From: CAYNVS01 sp964400725
GTDB lineage: Bacteria; Myxococcota_A; SURF-8; CAYNVS01
DNA: 64,000 nucleotides
Direction of reading: 5' to 3'
NCBI GenBank assembly: GCA_964400725.1
Contig: CAYNVS010000010.1
Location: 1-64,000 of the forward strand
In this document: positions 35,185 through 44,122 of the stretch, piece after piece
Layout of the letters: each line of letters begins with the position of its first letter
How positions within the stretch are numbered: the first letter of the stretch is position 1
Notes under the pieces: model-generated
What the model saw: the letters and a program-made list of their open reading frames with translations, nothing else
Database searches by the model: none
Told to the model about the DNA's origin: nothing
Translations under genes and position numbers: made by a program

Positions 35185-35811
35185 TTATTCCAATCCGACG
35201 AGTTCGGCCTTGAGCATATATTCCTCTTTTCCGCCCGAAACCGCCTTCGTCTGCATTCCAACGACTCCCACGTCAAGCGCGTACCATGTAGAATTTATAA
35301 GAGTTCCCCCCTCTTCCTCTATCGACTCCTCTATAACGAGACAGGGTTTGTATATTTTATCGCCGACGGCCAAAACCGCCGCGACGTCGGTTATTTTGGC
35401 GACGCCTTTCGATTCTCCGAAGTTCAAATCCCATGTCTGTCCTTTTACAATGGGCTCTTTTATTATATAATTACCGCTGGCTATCCGCCGGATTCCGTCT
35501 TTTTCAATTAGGTATTTTACGGCTTTGTCTTCGCTTATGATGGTAAAATCGCCTTCGTTTACCTCGACTACTCTCGACTTTATTTTTTGCTCTCTGACTT
35601 CTCCCTCGGAGTTTAGCTGAACGTTGAAATGATGCGTTTTCGTCGTATCGGTAGGGAAAAAACGCCGCCAATCGTATTTGACGCTCTTTTCCGCGCCGGA
35701 TTTAACGGAGCCATCCGGATTCGTCCGTTTGCCGCAGCCCCAGCAAGCCGCGCTTACGGCGAATAATATCAATAAAATAATCGTTGCGTTGTTCGACAGC
35801 TTTGCGCGCAT
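35185..35811 (-). CDS. Small lipoprotein, unknown function
   Basis: 208 residues from the ATG at 35811 (GGAGG seven bases upstream; an earlier start at 35826 would overlap that site). Lipobox ACWGC. The mature part reads as a beta-strand-rich domain: HHFNVQLNSEGEVREQKIKSRVVEVNEGDFTII, VKGQTWDLNFGES, LINSTWYALDVGVVGMQTK, similar in layout to small periplasmic beta-barrel or DUF-type lipoproteins with a repeated W-Y pattern. No named family recognised. It is the first gene of the minus-strand series down to 27014, divergent from the antiporter gene. Confidence 0.75.
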   Translation of the reverse strand: MRAKLSNNATIILLILFAVSAACWGCGKRTNPDGSVKSGAEKSVKYDWRRFFPTDTTKTHHFNVQLNSEGEVREQKIKSRVVEVNEGDFTIISEDKAVKYLIEKDGIRRIASGNYIIKEPIVKGQTWDLNFGESKGVAKITDVAAVLAVGDKIYKPCLVIEESIEEEGGTLINSTWYALDVGVVGMQTKAVSGGKEEYMLKAELVGLE

Positions 35812-35994
35812 ATACAAACCTCCCAATATTATTTTACTATGCTATCATTATATAAAACCGCGGTCAAACGGTTAGTTTATAAAGATTAATAAATAAATCG
35901 CGCCGGGCGTTTTTTCCGCTGGATTTTCTGAAATATTCTTATATCATTTATTTTTTAATTGTTTCGCTCGTTTTTTTATTTTACGGAAGGAAAA

Positions 35995-37632
35995 ATGAAT
36001 CAAATTAAAGCCATAACCGCGGCGGCGCTTTTGGCCGCATTAACCGCCTTTTTTTCGGCGGCGGCTTTTGCGGCCGGAGACGGAACCCCCAATTCCAACT
36101 ATTCGAGCGGCAATCCATTCGCTAAAAAATTCGAGCAAGCGCTGACCAAAGAAGAAATTTTAAAACTATGCCGCGACGAAAACGGCGCAATAATGTCGCA
36201 GCTTTTCAACAAAGAAGAAAAGGCCGAACTGTGCAAAAAAGCGGCCGTTGACGCTAGGACGGAACTCGGCCATAAGCTGCCGAAAGGGCTTGTAATTCCT
36301 TTCGTTTTAATTTTGTTGTCCATTGCCGTCATTCCTCTAATAAAACATAAATGGTGGGAATCCCATCTGAACAAAGCGGTAGTTTCGGCGTTTTGCGCCC
36401 TGCCGGTTCTAGCCTATCTCGTTCATTCAGGGCATTTGGGGCAGGAAATACTGTCCGAAACTCTTCACGAATACTATTCTTTCATAGTCCTGCTTTTAGC
36501 GCTTTACGTTATCTCAGGCGGCGTTTACATAGAGGGCGACCTGCGCGCCACTCCGGCGGTAAACGCTGTTTTCTTATCAATCGGCGCGGTAATCGCAAGC
36601 CTCATAGGCACAACCGGCGCGGCGATGATTCTCGTGCGTCCGCTTTTAAAAACCAACTCGGAGCGCAAATTTAAAAAGCACATTTTCATTTTCCTTATAT
36701 TCATCGTCGCCAACATCGGCGGCTCGCTGACTCCGATAGGAGATCCGCCGCTTTTTTTAGGTTACTTATACGGCGTGCCGTTCTCTTGGACGCTTAAATT
36801 GTGGCCTATGTGGCTGACGGCGAACGCGATATTGCTGGCGGTTTTCTACGTCTGGGACACGTACGCCTACTCCAAGGAAACCAAACAGGCAAAAAACGAC
36901 GACAACCGCCGAATTTCTCCGCTGCGAATCGAAGGCAAAACCAACCTCGCGCTTTTAGCGTTGGTAATAGCGTCGGTAATATTGCTGCGCAAACACGAAT
37001 TAGGAATGCCCGGACATTCTTACGAATTGGATTTATCATGGGCTCAACAGCCGGCAATGCTTCTGCTTGCGGTAATTTCTCTGGCGCTCGACGGCCACAG
37101 AAAATCTTCGCATTCCTCGAAAGGAAATCATCATTATAAAACCGCTCGCGAAAAGAATTCTTTTAATTTCGGAGCCATTATCGAAGTAGCGGTTCTCTTC
37201 GCCGGCATTTTCATAGCCATGATTCCGGCCGTCTGCCTTTTAAAAGCGAACGGCGCGAGCATGGGCATTGCCAAACCGTGGCAGTTCTTCTGGCTTACCG
37301 GCATCCTTTCGAGCTTCCTCGACAACGCGCCGACCTACGCGACGTATTTTGCGCTGGCGCAGAGCGTTACAGCGGCTCTTCCGACGGGAGCCGAAACCGC
37401 CGTCGTGCATGTTATCGGTCAGCCTATCGCCGAAAATTTGCTGTTGGCAATCTCTCTCGGCGCGGTCTTTATGGGAGCCAACACATATATCGGCAACGCC
37501 CCCAATTTTATGATTAAAGCGATCGCCGAAGAAGCTAAGGTTGAAATGCCGTCGTTTTTCGGGTATATGCTTTATTCGATTTGCATATTGATTCCGGTTT
37601 TCTTGCTGATAACCGCTTTATACTTAGTTTGA
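35995..37632 (+). CDS. NhaD-type sodium:proton antiporter with signal-peptide extension
   Basis: 545 residues from the ATG at 35995 (GGAAGG upstream). About twelve hydrophobic segments match the NhaD/ArsB-CitMHS superfamily, with VANIGGSLTPIGDPPLFLG and FLDNAPTYATYF, the paired polar breaks typical of Na/H antiporters. Unusually, the N-terminus starts with an apparent cleavable signal sequence (AAAFAAGDG) and a ~75-residue hydrophilic domain before the first transmembrane helix. Expected to extrude Na+ for H+ at the inner membrane. Followed after 68 bases by a lipoprotein gene. Confidence 0.86.
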   Translation: MNQIKAITAAALLAALTAFFSAAAFAAGDGTPNSNYSSGNPFAKKFEQALTKEEILKLCRDENGAIMSQLFNKEEKAELCKKAAVDARTELGHKLPKGLVIPFVLILLSIAVIPLIKHKWWESHLNKAVVSAFCALPVLAYLVHSGHLGQEILSETLHEYYSFIVLLLALYVISGGVYIEGDLRATPAVNAVFLSIGAVIASLIGTTGAAMILVRPLLKTNSERKFKKHIFIFLIFIVANIGGSLTPIGDPPLFLGYLYGVPFSWTLKLWPMWLTANAILLAVFYVWDTYAYSKETKQAKNDDNRRISPLRIEGKTNLALLALVIASVILLRKHELGMPGHSYELDLSWAQQPAMLLLAVISLALDGHRKSSHSSKGNHHYKTAREKNSFNFGAIIEVAVLFAGIFIAMIPAVCLLKANGASMGIAKPWQFFWLTGILSSFLDNAPTYATYFALAQSVTAALPTGAETAVVHVIGQPIAENLLLAISLGAVFMGANTYIGNAPNFMIKAIAEEAKVEMPSFFGYMLYSICILIPVFLLITALYLV

Positions 37633-37700
37633 AGTCCCCCGTATAAGCAAAAATCTCTTTGCCAAACGCGGAGACGTTATTAAATGAAAAAGGAACCGCG

Positions 37701-38375
37701 ATGAAAAAAATTACCATGGCCGCCGCGCTGCTTGCAGCGGCCGCCGCCGCGATATTGGCGGGCTGCGAATCGACTCCTTCGTATTCGCCCTACATTGAAA
37801 AGCAGGAGTTCGACGTCAACGGCATGTGCGAACGAGCCGTCAAAGCGGACGGCGCGGCGAGCTACGACTGCAAATGCACGGATAAATATTTATACGACGA
37901 AGGGAAAAAAGTTTTTCTTCTTCAACCCTCGCCTTACGGCGAAACGTGCAAAAGCGTTCTGCGTCTCAAAGGAGACGGCCACTCGTTGAGCGTGGAAGTT
38001 TACAACTTGCTGCTGCCCTGCTTTCCAAAGGAAGCTATGGACGAAATCATAAGACAGCAGAACGCCTCAGGCGGCGATTACGACGTTGTAGAGCTTGAAA
38101 GCGACGGATACATAGAGCGGTTCTGGGTTTATTTATCCAGCGGCTCAGACGGCGCAAGCCCGGAGATTGCGGAATCTATACAGCTTAAAATAAATATAGT
38201 TCCCGCGTCTCTATTAACCAGCGACGTATGCTCGTACAACGTCCGCGCCAAGGTCGCCGACTTGCCGAAGGGAGAGTATCTATTCAAGCTGTGGAACGAA
38301 AAACTAGCTCCCGTAAACATCCTCGACGCAAACGGCGAACCCACGGGTAAAAACGGAATCAAAGTAGGACTTTAA
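37701..38375 (+). CDS. Lipoprotein of unknown function
   Basis: 224 residues from the ATG at 37701 (AAGGA upstream; the frame is open from 37659 but has no better start). Lipobox ILAGC. The mature part has scattered Cys (GMCERAV, YDCKCTDKY, ETCKSVL) and a beta-rich C-terminal part ending FKLWNEKLAPVNILDANGEPTGKNG. I do not recognise a family. It is 68 bases downstream of the antiporter and 58 bases upstream of mreB, with no terminator visible on either side, so it may be cotranscribed. Confidence 0.75.
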   Translation: MKKITMAAALLAAAAAAILAGCESTPSYSPYIEKQEFDVNGMCERAVKADGAASYDCKCTDKYLYDEGKKVFLLQPSPYGETCKSVLRLKGDGHSLSVEVYNLLLPCFPKEAMDEIIRQQNASGGDYDVVELESDGYIERFWVYLSSGSDGASPEIAESIQLKINIVPASLLTSDVCSYNVRAKVADLPKGEYLFKLWNEKLAPVNILDANGEPTGKNGIKVGL

Positions 38376-38433
38376 TTTGATTTGCGGCGCCTATTTATGT
38401 TAATTATTTGACTTTTAGCGAGCGAGGTCAAAT

Positions 38434-39471
38434 TTGTTTGAATGGCTTTATAAAATATTTTCCAGCGATATGGCCATAGATTTGGGGACGGCTAACACGG
38501 TAATTTACGTCCGCAATAAAGGCATTGTATTATCGGAGCCCTCGGTCGTCGCGATACAAAAAGATTATAAAAAGGGCAAGCGCGTACTTGCGGTCGGCAA
38601 AGAGGCCAAAGAGATGCTGGGCCGCACGCCCGGTTCGATAGTCGCAATGCGCCCAATGAAGGAAGGCGTTATCGCCGACTTTAACATAACCGAGGAAATG
38701 ATCCGCTACTTCATCCGCAAGGTGCACAACTCCAGCGCGCTGGTTCACCCGCGCATCGTGGTCGGCATTCCCTACGGCATTACTCCGGTAGAAAAACGCG
38801 CCGTCAAAGAAGCGGCCGAAAGCGCCGGAGGCCGAGAAGTTTACCTCATAGAGGAACCGATGGCCGCGGCCATCGGCGCGGGGCTGCCGATTACTGAACC
38901 GAGCGGAAACATGGTAATCGACATCGGCGGAGGAACTACTGAAGTCGCTATTATCGCCTTAGCGGGCATCGTTTACGCGCATTCGGTACGCGTCGCCGGC
39001 GACAGGATGGATCAAGCCATCGTCAACTATATTAAACAAAAATACAATCTGCTTATCGGCGAACGAACGGCGGAGCAGATTAAAATTCAACTCGGCAACG
39101 CCTATCCCAACGACGAATTCGACGAAACGGTCGTCCCGACTAAAGGACGCGATCAGGTGGCGGGAGTGCCGCGCATAATCGACATAAAAGCCCGCGAAGT
39201 GCGCGAAGCCCTGCAGGAGCCGCTTAAAATAATGGTGGAAGCCGTGCGCATGGCGCTTGAGCGCACGCCGCCGGAACTGTCCGCCGACATAGTGGACAAG
39301 GGTATAGTAATGACGGGCGGCGGAGCTATGCTTCGCGGTTTAGGCATACTTCTACGCGAAGAAACCGGCCTGCCTATACTCATCGGCGAAGACCCCCTAA
39401 ACTGCGTCGTTCGCGGCGCGGGGCGCGCGCTTGAGGAACTCGACCTGCTGAAGGAAGTCGCAACCGGTTAG
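38434..39471 (+). CDS. mreB: Rod-shape-determining protein MreB
   Basis: MreB is the actin homologue that directs cell-wall elongation beneath the inner membrane. 345 residues starting at a TTG, which has GAGG six bases upstream and gives the standard N-terminus MFEWLYKIFSSDMAIDLGTANT (membrane-binding helix, then phosphate loop 1). Also present: VVGIPYGITPVEKRAV, YLIEEPMAAAIGAGLP, the second phosphate loop MVIDIGGGTTEVAII, and MTGGGAMLRG near the end. mreC, mreD, mrdA and rodA are not adjacent, unlike the common mre cluster. A weak terminator follows. Confidence 0.97.
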   Translation: MFEWLYKIFSSDMAIDLGTANTVIYVRNKGIVLSEPSVVAIQKDYKKGKRVLAVGKEAKEMLGRTPGSIVAMRPMKEGVIADFNITEEMIRYFIRKVHNSSALVHPRIVVGIPYGITPVEKRAVKEAAESAGGREVYLIEEPMAAAIGAGLPITEPSGNMVIDIGGGTTEVAIIALAGIVYAHSVRVAGDRMDQAIVNYIKQKYNLLIGERTAEQIKIQLGNAYPNDEFDETVVPTKGRDQVAGVPRIIDIKAREVREALQEPLKIMVEAVRMALERTPPELSADIVDKGIVMTGGGAMLRGLGILLREETGLPILIGEDPLNCVVRGAGRALEELDLLKEVATG

Positions 39472-39509
39472 CTCGTAGCGAGGGTAAAAAATAAATCATA
39501 TCGCTAAAG

Positions 39510-39542
39510 GGCGCGGGATTAGACGCCGCGTTATTTTTTTAA
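39510..39542 (+). terminator. Probable terminator after mreB
   Basis: CGCGG (39512-39516) can pair with CCGCG (39526-39530), extended by G-U pairs, followed by TTATTTTTTTT. The stem is short but GC-rich. Confidence 0.5.
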
Positions 39543-39614
39543 TTTCTTGCGGATTGAAACGTTAAGAAATTTTCGCCGCCTAAAAGCGTTATTCTTGCAA
39601 AGCGCGCGGTTACT

Positions 39615-39620
39615 TAATAT
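39615..39620 (+). promoter_or_regulatory. Possible -10 box of the CPBP protease gene
   Basis: TAATAT ends 9 bases before the ATG at 39630, and no Shine-Dalgarno sequence separates them. A transcript starting about 6 to 8 bases after the box would be almost leaderless. The upstream -35 candidate (TTCTTG at 39592-39597) is weak. Confidence 0.35.
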
Positions 39621-39629
39621 AAGTTTTTT

Positions 39630-40358
39630 ATGGAGCAAGCCAAACCGACGACGCGGCGGGAGGGAAAACACAGAAGCGATAAGGCTTCGCTGACAATTCT
39701 AGCGGCGTGTTACGCCGGAACGGTAATAGGCATCGCGCTTGCGGAACAAGCGGCTCCCAAAATAGGAGTACAATATTTAAAAGAAGGCTTCTATCTTCTT
39801 TCCGCGTTCTGCATGATACTCGCGCCGGCGGAAGCGGCCTTCCGCGCAGGATTCGACGTCGATTTATTCGGCCTCTCCAAACGCGGGCTGGCGAACAGCC
39901 TGAAATGGGCGCTTATTATAAGCGCGTTAATTTTTCCGCCGTATATTTTGGGCTACTGTTGGTACGCAACCGAGCTGAAGGGAATGCGCTTCGACGGAGT
40001 TTCGCTTTTGCCCGGCACGCCGCTGCTGCTTTTGCAGCACATTTTTCTCGTCGGTCTGCCGGAAGAATTTTTCTACCGCGGTTTCGTCCAACGAGAGCTC
40101 GATAGAATTTACCCCAAAACATGGTTTACGTTTCTAGGCGTAGGAATGGGGCCGGCGTTCTTTTTCGCCAGCGCCTTATTTGCGATAGGACATCTTGCGC
40201 TTCTTCCGGCTTCATTCAGGCTCGCGGTATTCTTTCCGTCGCTGATGTTCGGCTGGCTTTATAAAAAAACCGGAAACATCGGCGGCGGAATGCTCATTCA
40301 TGGGTTGTCCAACGTCCTTCTGTTTAACCTGCAAAACTGGTTCTATCACGTTTATTGA
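39630..40358 (+). CDS. CPBP-family intramembrane protease, candidate myxosortase
   Basis: 242 residues with about six to seven transmembrane segments. Rce1/CPBP catalytic motifs are intact: LPEEFFYRGF (Glu145, Glu146, Arg150), FAIGHLA (Phe184, His188) and GGGMLIHGLSN (His224, Asn228). Family members are glutamic-type intramembrane proteases: CAAX processing, bacteriocin immunity, and the myxosortases that handle C-terminal MYXO-CTERM sorting signals. Two proteins in this window (8903-10909 and 46477-48099) carry such tails, which makes a sorting role plausible, but the subfamily cannot be fixed by eye. Confidence 0.85.
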   Translation: MEQAKPTTRREGKHRSDKASLTILAACYAGTVIGIALAEQAAPKIGVQYLKEGFYLLSAFCMILAPAEAAFRAGFDVDLFGLSKRGLANSLKWALIISALIFPPYILGYCWYATELKGMRFDGVSLLPGTPLLLLQHIFLVGLPEEFFYRGFVQRELDRIYPKTWFTFLGVGMGPAFFFASALFAIGHLALLPASFRLAVFFPSLMFGWLYKKTGNIGGGMLIHGLSNVLLFNLQNWFYHVY

Positions 40359-40532
40359 ACCGCTTACGGATGCCTTCTTTTGAGGTTCTTCGGTGGTTTC
40401 CAATCTCATTCTGAATTATCCACTGACTTATAAATCAAGTCGTATAATTCTTTCCGAATTAACAATTTGGATTGCCGCCTTTTATATGATACAATATTTT
40501 ATTAGAGTTAACTGTTTCTAGGAGGAGTAAAC

Positions 40533-43500
40533 ATGAATTGCATAGACTTGTTTAAACGCGGTCTTTGGGCGGCGTGCGTATCGGCCGTTTTGGCCTTTAC
40601 GACGGCTGGGTGCGGGTCCGACGGCGGAGGCAAGCCCCAAACGGACATAGATTGGCAGGAAATTGAAGAAAGCCCTTCAAGCTGCTTAAAGCAGGGAGAC
40701 TGCGAATCTCCGCTTTTATGCAACAAAACGATAGGAGGCGGAACCTGCCTGCCGTCTTGCGAGACGGGCGACGGAAAACTTGCGGGCGACGAATTCTGCA
40801 AACAGGCGGCAAACGACTCGCGCTATTTGTGTCATGCCTATCCCGGCGGCTTGTGCGGCCCTAAATGCAAAACCGACGCCGACTGCGCGGACGGCAGATG
40901 CGACGCCGACGGACGCTGCATCAAGCCCGCCGAATGCAAAACCAACGACGACTGCGGCAATAACTTAATATGTATGACGGCCGTTGACGACGGCAAATGC
41001 CTGATAGACTGCCGCTCGACGTGGGAAGGCAAAACCGGAGACGAGCTGTGCGAGTCTCAAACTCAAAACTCTTCTCTCAAGTGCCGCTTCGACGGAACCT
41101 GCGCGCCCGCATGCCTTTCCGACGACGAATGCAAAGCGGTAAATCCGCTTTACGTATGCGATTCCGGATCGTGCAAGAAACTTGAAACGAAAACGTGTCA
41201 AGCCAACTCGGACTGCCCCCAAGGGCTCGCCTGCCACGGCGAAACGGCCAATCCAGACGCGCAAAGCACCGTTTGCGCCGCGTCGTGCACGGTAGGTTTC
41301 GGCGGCAAAACCGGAAACGATTACTGCGCATGGCTTTACCGCGGAACGGTATGCCACGCGTCGCTGGCGGGAGCGTGCAGGCCGAAATGCTCCCAAAACT
41401 CCGACTGTTCGTCGTACGCGTCCGGTCTTGTATGCAGCAACGCCGGAACCTGCATAATACCCGAAGCCGACGCTCCGTGCTCAAGCGGAGATCAGTGCGA
41501 GAACAGCCTCGTATGCCATCTGCAAAAACACGTTAAAAGCCAGACGCTCGGAACCTGCATGAAAAGCTGCGTTCTTGCCGGAGACGAAGCGGAACAAAAA
41601 CAATTCTGCCAAAAGGCTATCCCCGGTTCGGTCTGCAATTCTCACCTAGGAGGACAATGCCAAACGCCTTGCGCGTCCGACGCGGTTTGTAAAATTTTCG
41701 GGGATTCATTCGCCTGCTTCAACGGCTCCCTTTGCCGAGACGAATCGACCGCGTTGCAGTGCGAAGACGACCTCGACTGCCCTTACGGCAAACTTTGCCA
41801 CAACGTAGGCGGAGGAGGCTTCTGCGGAGTGGACTGCCGCGCCGGCGACGATTCCGGCAAGGACAACGCTTATTGCGACGCCAAAACGCCAAGCTATATA
41901 TGCCACTCGTTTATCGACGGAAGATGCGGCCCGCGCTGCATAGGCGACTACTTCTGCAAATCAATCTCCAACGATTTGTCGTGCCGAGCCGACGGAGAGT
42001 GCGCTCCAAGCGACGCCGTTCCCGTCTGCGTTAAAAACGAGGAATGCCCGACCGGACAAATATGCCACAAAGAACTGCCCGGAGCCGCGTGCCTTCCCGG
42101 CTGCGAAACCGGACTTGGAGGAAAAACCGGAGACGACTTCTGCCGCTTCTATTCATCTCTCGATTCGAGGTGCTATCCTGAGTTTGGCGGTCAATGCCTG
42201 CCCGCCTGCGCCGACTCATCTCTTTGCATGCGCGTAGATCCGGCGTACGTCTGTCAGGTAAACGCCGGCAAGTGTTACAAACCGTACATGCCGGAAACCT
42301 GCGCAAGCGACGCCGAATGTCCTTACGGCATGTCCTGCTCGCAGACGTGCGGCGGAATAAAATGCGCGGGTAAATGCGCAAGCGACGCAGACTGCCCTTC
42401 CTGCGGCGCAAGCAGACGCTACTGCTCTTCCGGAGGATCCTGCAAATACCAAGCCGACAAACGAACTCCCTGTCGCGCCGATTCCGACTGCGGCGTAAAT
42501 GAAATTTGCCACGTTTACGGCGGCGACGCGCAAAATCCGGAAGGAGCCTGCATGGCGCCGTGCTCGTCGCATTCGCAATGTATGGACAAGCTAGGCAGCG
42601 CGTTCTACTGCCACTCGTCCGGCGTCTGCAAGAAAGGCTCAAAAGTTTCGCCGGTATTGCCCACACAAAGGGAATGCGACTCCGACGCCGACTGTCAAAA
42701 CGGATTTTTGTGCGCCGAGCTGGCCAACGGACGGGCGTGTCTGCCCGAATGCTCCGAAAATTCCGGCTGCACCGTCTTTCAAAACGGACTTTTCTGCGAC
42801 AACGACAAACGCTGCAGGGTTTTATCTAGGGTCAAAGACCCGTGCGAAAGCGACGCCGACTGCTCTATTAACAAACTGTGCCATAAACCGGGCGGAGCAA
42901 ACCCAAACGCCTGCGGAGCGCGCTGCTCGAAAGACGCAGACTGCGGCGCGTACTGGGCGGGTTCGGCGTGCGACTTTGAAGGCCGGTGCGTCGAAACGCT
43001 TTCTTCAGCCGGATGCGCTTCCGACGCGGATTGCAGACGCGGAGAAATATGTCATCCGCAGGTAGGCGAGGCCGGGACGTGCGCGCCGAAATGCTCGGCG
43101 GACGCCGAATGCGAAGGCATGAGCCCAGGTTATCTCTGCGCAGCGGGAGGCGTATGCAAGAAGCCGTCCGAGGTCGGGGGAATATGCTCGTCCGACGCAA
43201 ATTGTCCGGTAGGCAAGGTCTGTATGAACGGCTACGAACCGGCGTACTGCTACGCGGAATGCAAAAGCGACTCGGACTGCTCGATAATCGAAGCGGCGTC
43301 TAAATGCCGCAGCGACGGACGCTGCGTAAAGGCTTCAGCCATAAAGAAGGAATGCTCGGACAATTTGGAATGCGGATTCGGATTCGCCTGCTCGACGAAA
43401 TTTTCAAAGTGCGCGCCGAAATGCGAAAAGAGCGGCGACTGCGACGTTTTGGCCGAAGGCTTGGGCTGCGCAGTAGGCGGAGCGTGCGATATTCAGGCGA

Positions 43501-44009
43501 ACGCTCCGGTTTCCTGCCTCCAAGACTCGGATTGCGCCGCAGGCCAATTATGTCAGGAAGGAGTAAGCAACGGCGTATGCCTGCCCCCGTGCAAAGCCGC
43601 CTCTGACTGCGCGCCGTATTCTCTTGATTTTTGCGATTCCTACGGCAAGTGCGCCCGTAAGCCGACGTTCGAATACTGCTCGTTCGACGCTCAATGCCCT
43701 ATCGGCGAAGTCTGCCATACCCGCGTATTAAACGGCGCCTGCATGCCCGCTTGCGACGAAAAACCGGACGTCTGCCAACAAGCCAACGCGGTTTGTTACG
43801 CGGACGCGAAATGTCATCCTCCGACGCCCGTAACCGACTGCGCCTCCGACGCCGACTGCATTTGGGGCGAAGTCTGCCACGTAGGGCTTAAAGGAGAGAA
43901 AGGCGTTTGCGCGGCCTCTTGCAAAGACGACAGCATGTGCTCGGGAATGGCGGGAGACGCCCTTCTCTATTGTTCGCAGAGCGGACTTTGCAAACGTCCG
44001 CCGCAATAG
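40533..44009 (+). CDS. Giant Cys-module lipoprotein
   Basis: 1158 residues, AGGAGG before the ATG. Lipobox FTTAGC, short linker, then about sixteen Cys-rich modules to the end. Units 1-6 are long, with an inserted segment such as GGKTGDDFC...C...GGQCLPAC. Units 7-16 are short, following C-x5-C-x5-C(H)-...-GxC-x3-C-x5-C-...-C-x5-C. The short unit is clearly the same as in the 31091-35149 protein. Nearly every Cys is in the pattern, so dense disulfide cross-linking outside the cytoplasm is expected. No catalytic domain seen; a surface or stalk structure is inferred. A GC-rich hairpin follows. Confidence 0.85.
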   Translation: MNCIDLFKRGLWAACVSAVLAFTTAGCGSDGGGKPQTDIDWQEIEESPSSCLKQGDCESPLLCNKTIGGGTCLPSCETGDGKLAGDEFCKQAANDSRYLCHAYPGGLCGPKCKTDADCADGRCDADGRCIKPAECKTNDDCGNNLICMTAVDDGKCLIDCRSTWEGKTGDELCESQTQNSSLKCRFDGTCAPACLSDDECKAVNPLYVCDSGSCKKLETKTCQANSDCPQGLACHGETANPDAQSTVCAASCTVGFGGKTGNDYCAWLYRGTVCHASLAGACRPKCSQNSDCSSYASGLVCSNAGTCIIPEADAPCSSGDQCENSLVCHLQKHVKSQTLGTCMKSCVLAGDEAEQKQFCQKAIPGSVCNSHLGGQCQTPCASDAVCKIFGDSFACFNGSLCRDESTALQCEDDLDCPYGKLCHNVGGGGFCGVDCRAGDDSGKDNAYCDAKTPSYICHSFIDGRCGPRCIGDYFCKSISNDLSCRADGECAPSDAVPVCVKNEECPTGQICHKELPGAACLPGCETGLGGKTGDDFCRFYSSLDSRCYPEFGGQCLPACADSSLCMRVDPAYVCQVNAGKCYKPYMPETCASDAECPYGMSCSQTCGGIKCAGKCASDADCPSCGASRRYCSSGGSCKYQADKRTPCRADSDCGVNEICHVYGGDAQNPEGACMAPCSSHSQCMDKLGSAFYCHSSGVCKKGSKVSPVLPTQRECDSDADCQNGFLCAELANGRACLPECSENSGCTVFQNGLFCDNDKRCRVLSRVKDPCESDADCSINKLCHKPGGANPNACGARCSKDADCGAYWAGSACDFEGRCVETLSSAGCASDADCRRGEICHPQVGEAGTCAPKCSADAECEGMSPGYLCAAGGVCKKPSEVGGICSSDANCPVGKVCMNGYEPAYCYAECKSDSDCSIIEAASKCRSDGRCVKASAIKKECSDNLECGFGFACSTKFSKCAPKCEKSGDCDVLAEGLGCAVGGACDIQANAPVSCLQDSDCAAGQLCQEGVSNGVCLPPCKAASDCAPYSLDFCDSYGKCARKPTFEYCSFDAQCPIGEVCHTRVLNGACMPACDEKPDVCQQANAVCYADAKCHPPTPVTDCASDADCIWGEVCHVGLKGEKGVCAASCKDDSMCSGMAGDALLYCSQSGLCKRPPQ

Positions 44010-44036
44010 AGGTTGCCCGATAGGATTAAATAAATT

Positions 44037-44063
44037 CGCGTCCGATTTATAGCGTCGGACGCG
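44037..44063 (+). terminator. GC-rich hairpin, possible terminator
   Basis: CGCGTCCGA (44037-44045) pairs exactly with TCGGACGCG (44055-44063) over a 9-base loop, 28 bases after the stop of the giant lipoprotein. There is no T run, so it may be a stabilising 3' hairpin instead. Confidence 0.4.
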
Positions 44064-44122
44064 CGGTTGCGCGGGTTGAACGCAGTAACGGCGCTTAAGA
44101 CAATTACGGAGGGCGGCAATAA

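Noticed and set aside
33150..44009. Possible multiheme c-type cytochromes in the Cys-rich giant proteins (frequent CH pairs)
   Set aside because: The heme motif needs CxxCH, whereas the pattern here is C-x5-CH with eight Cys per module, so heme attachment is not supported.
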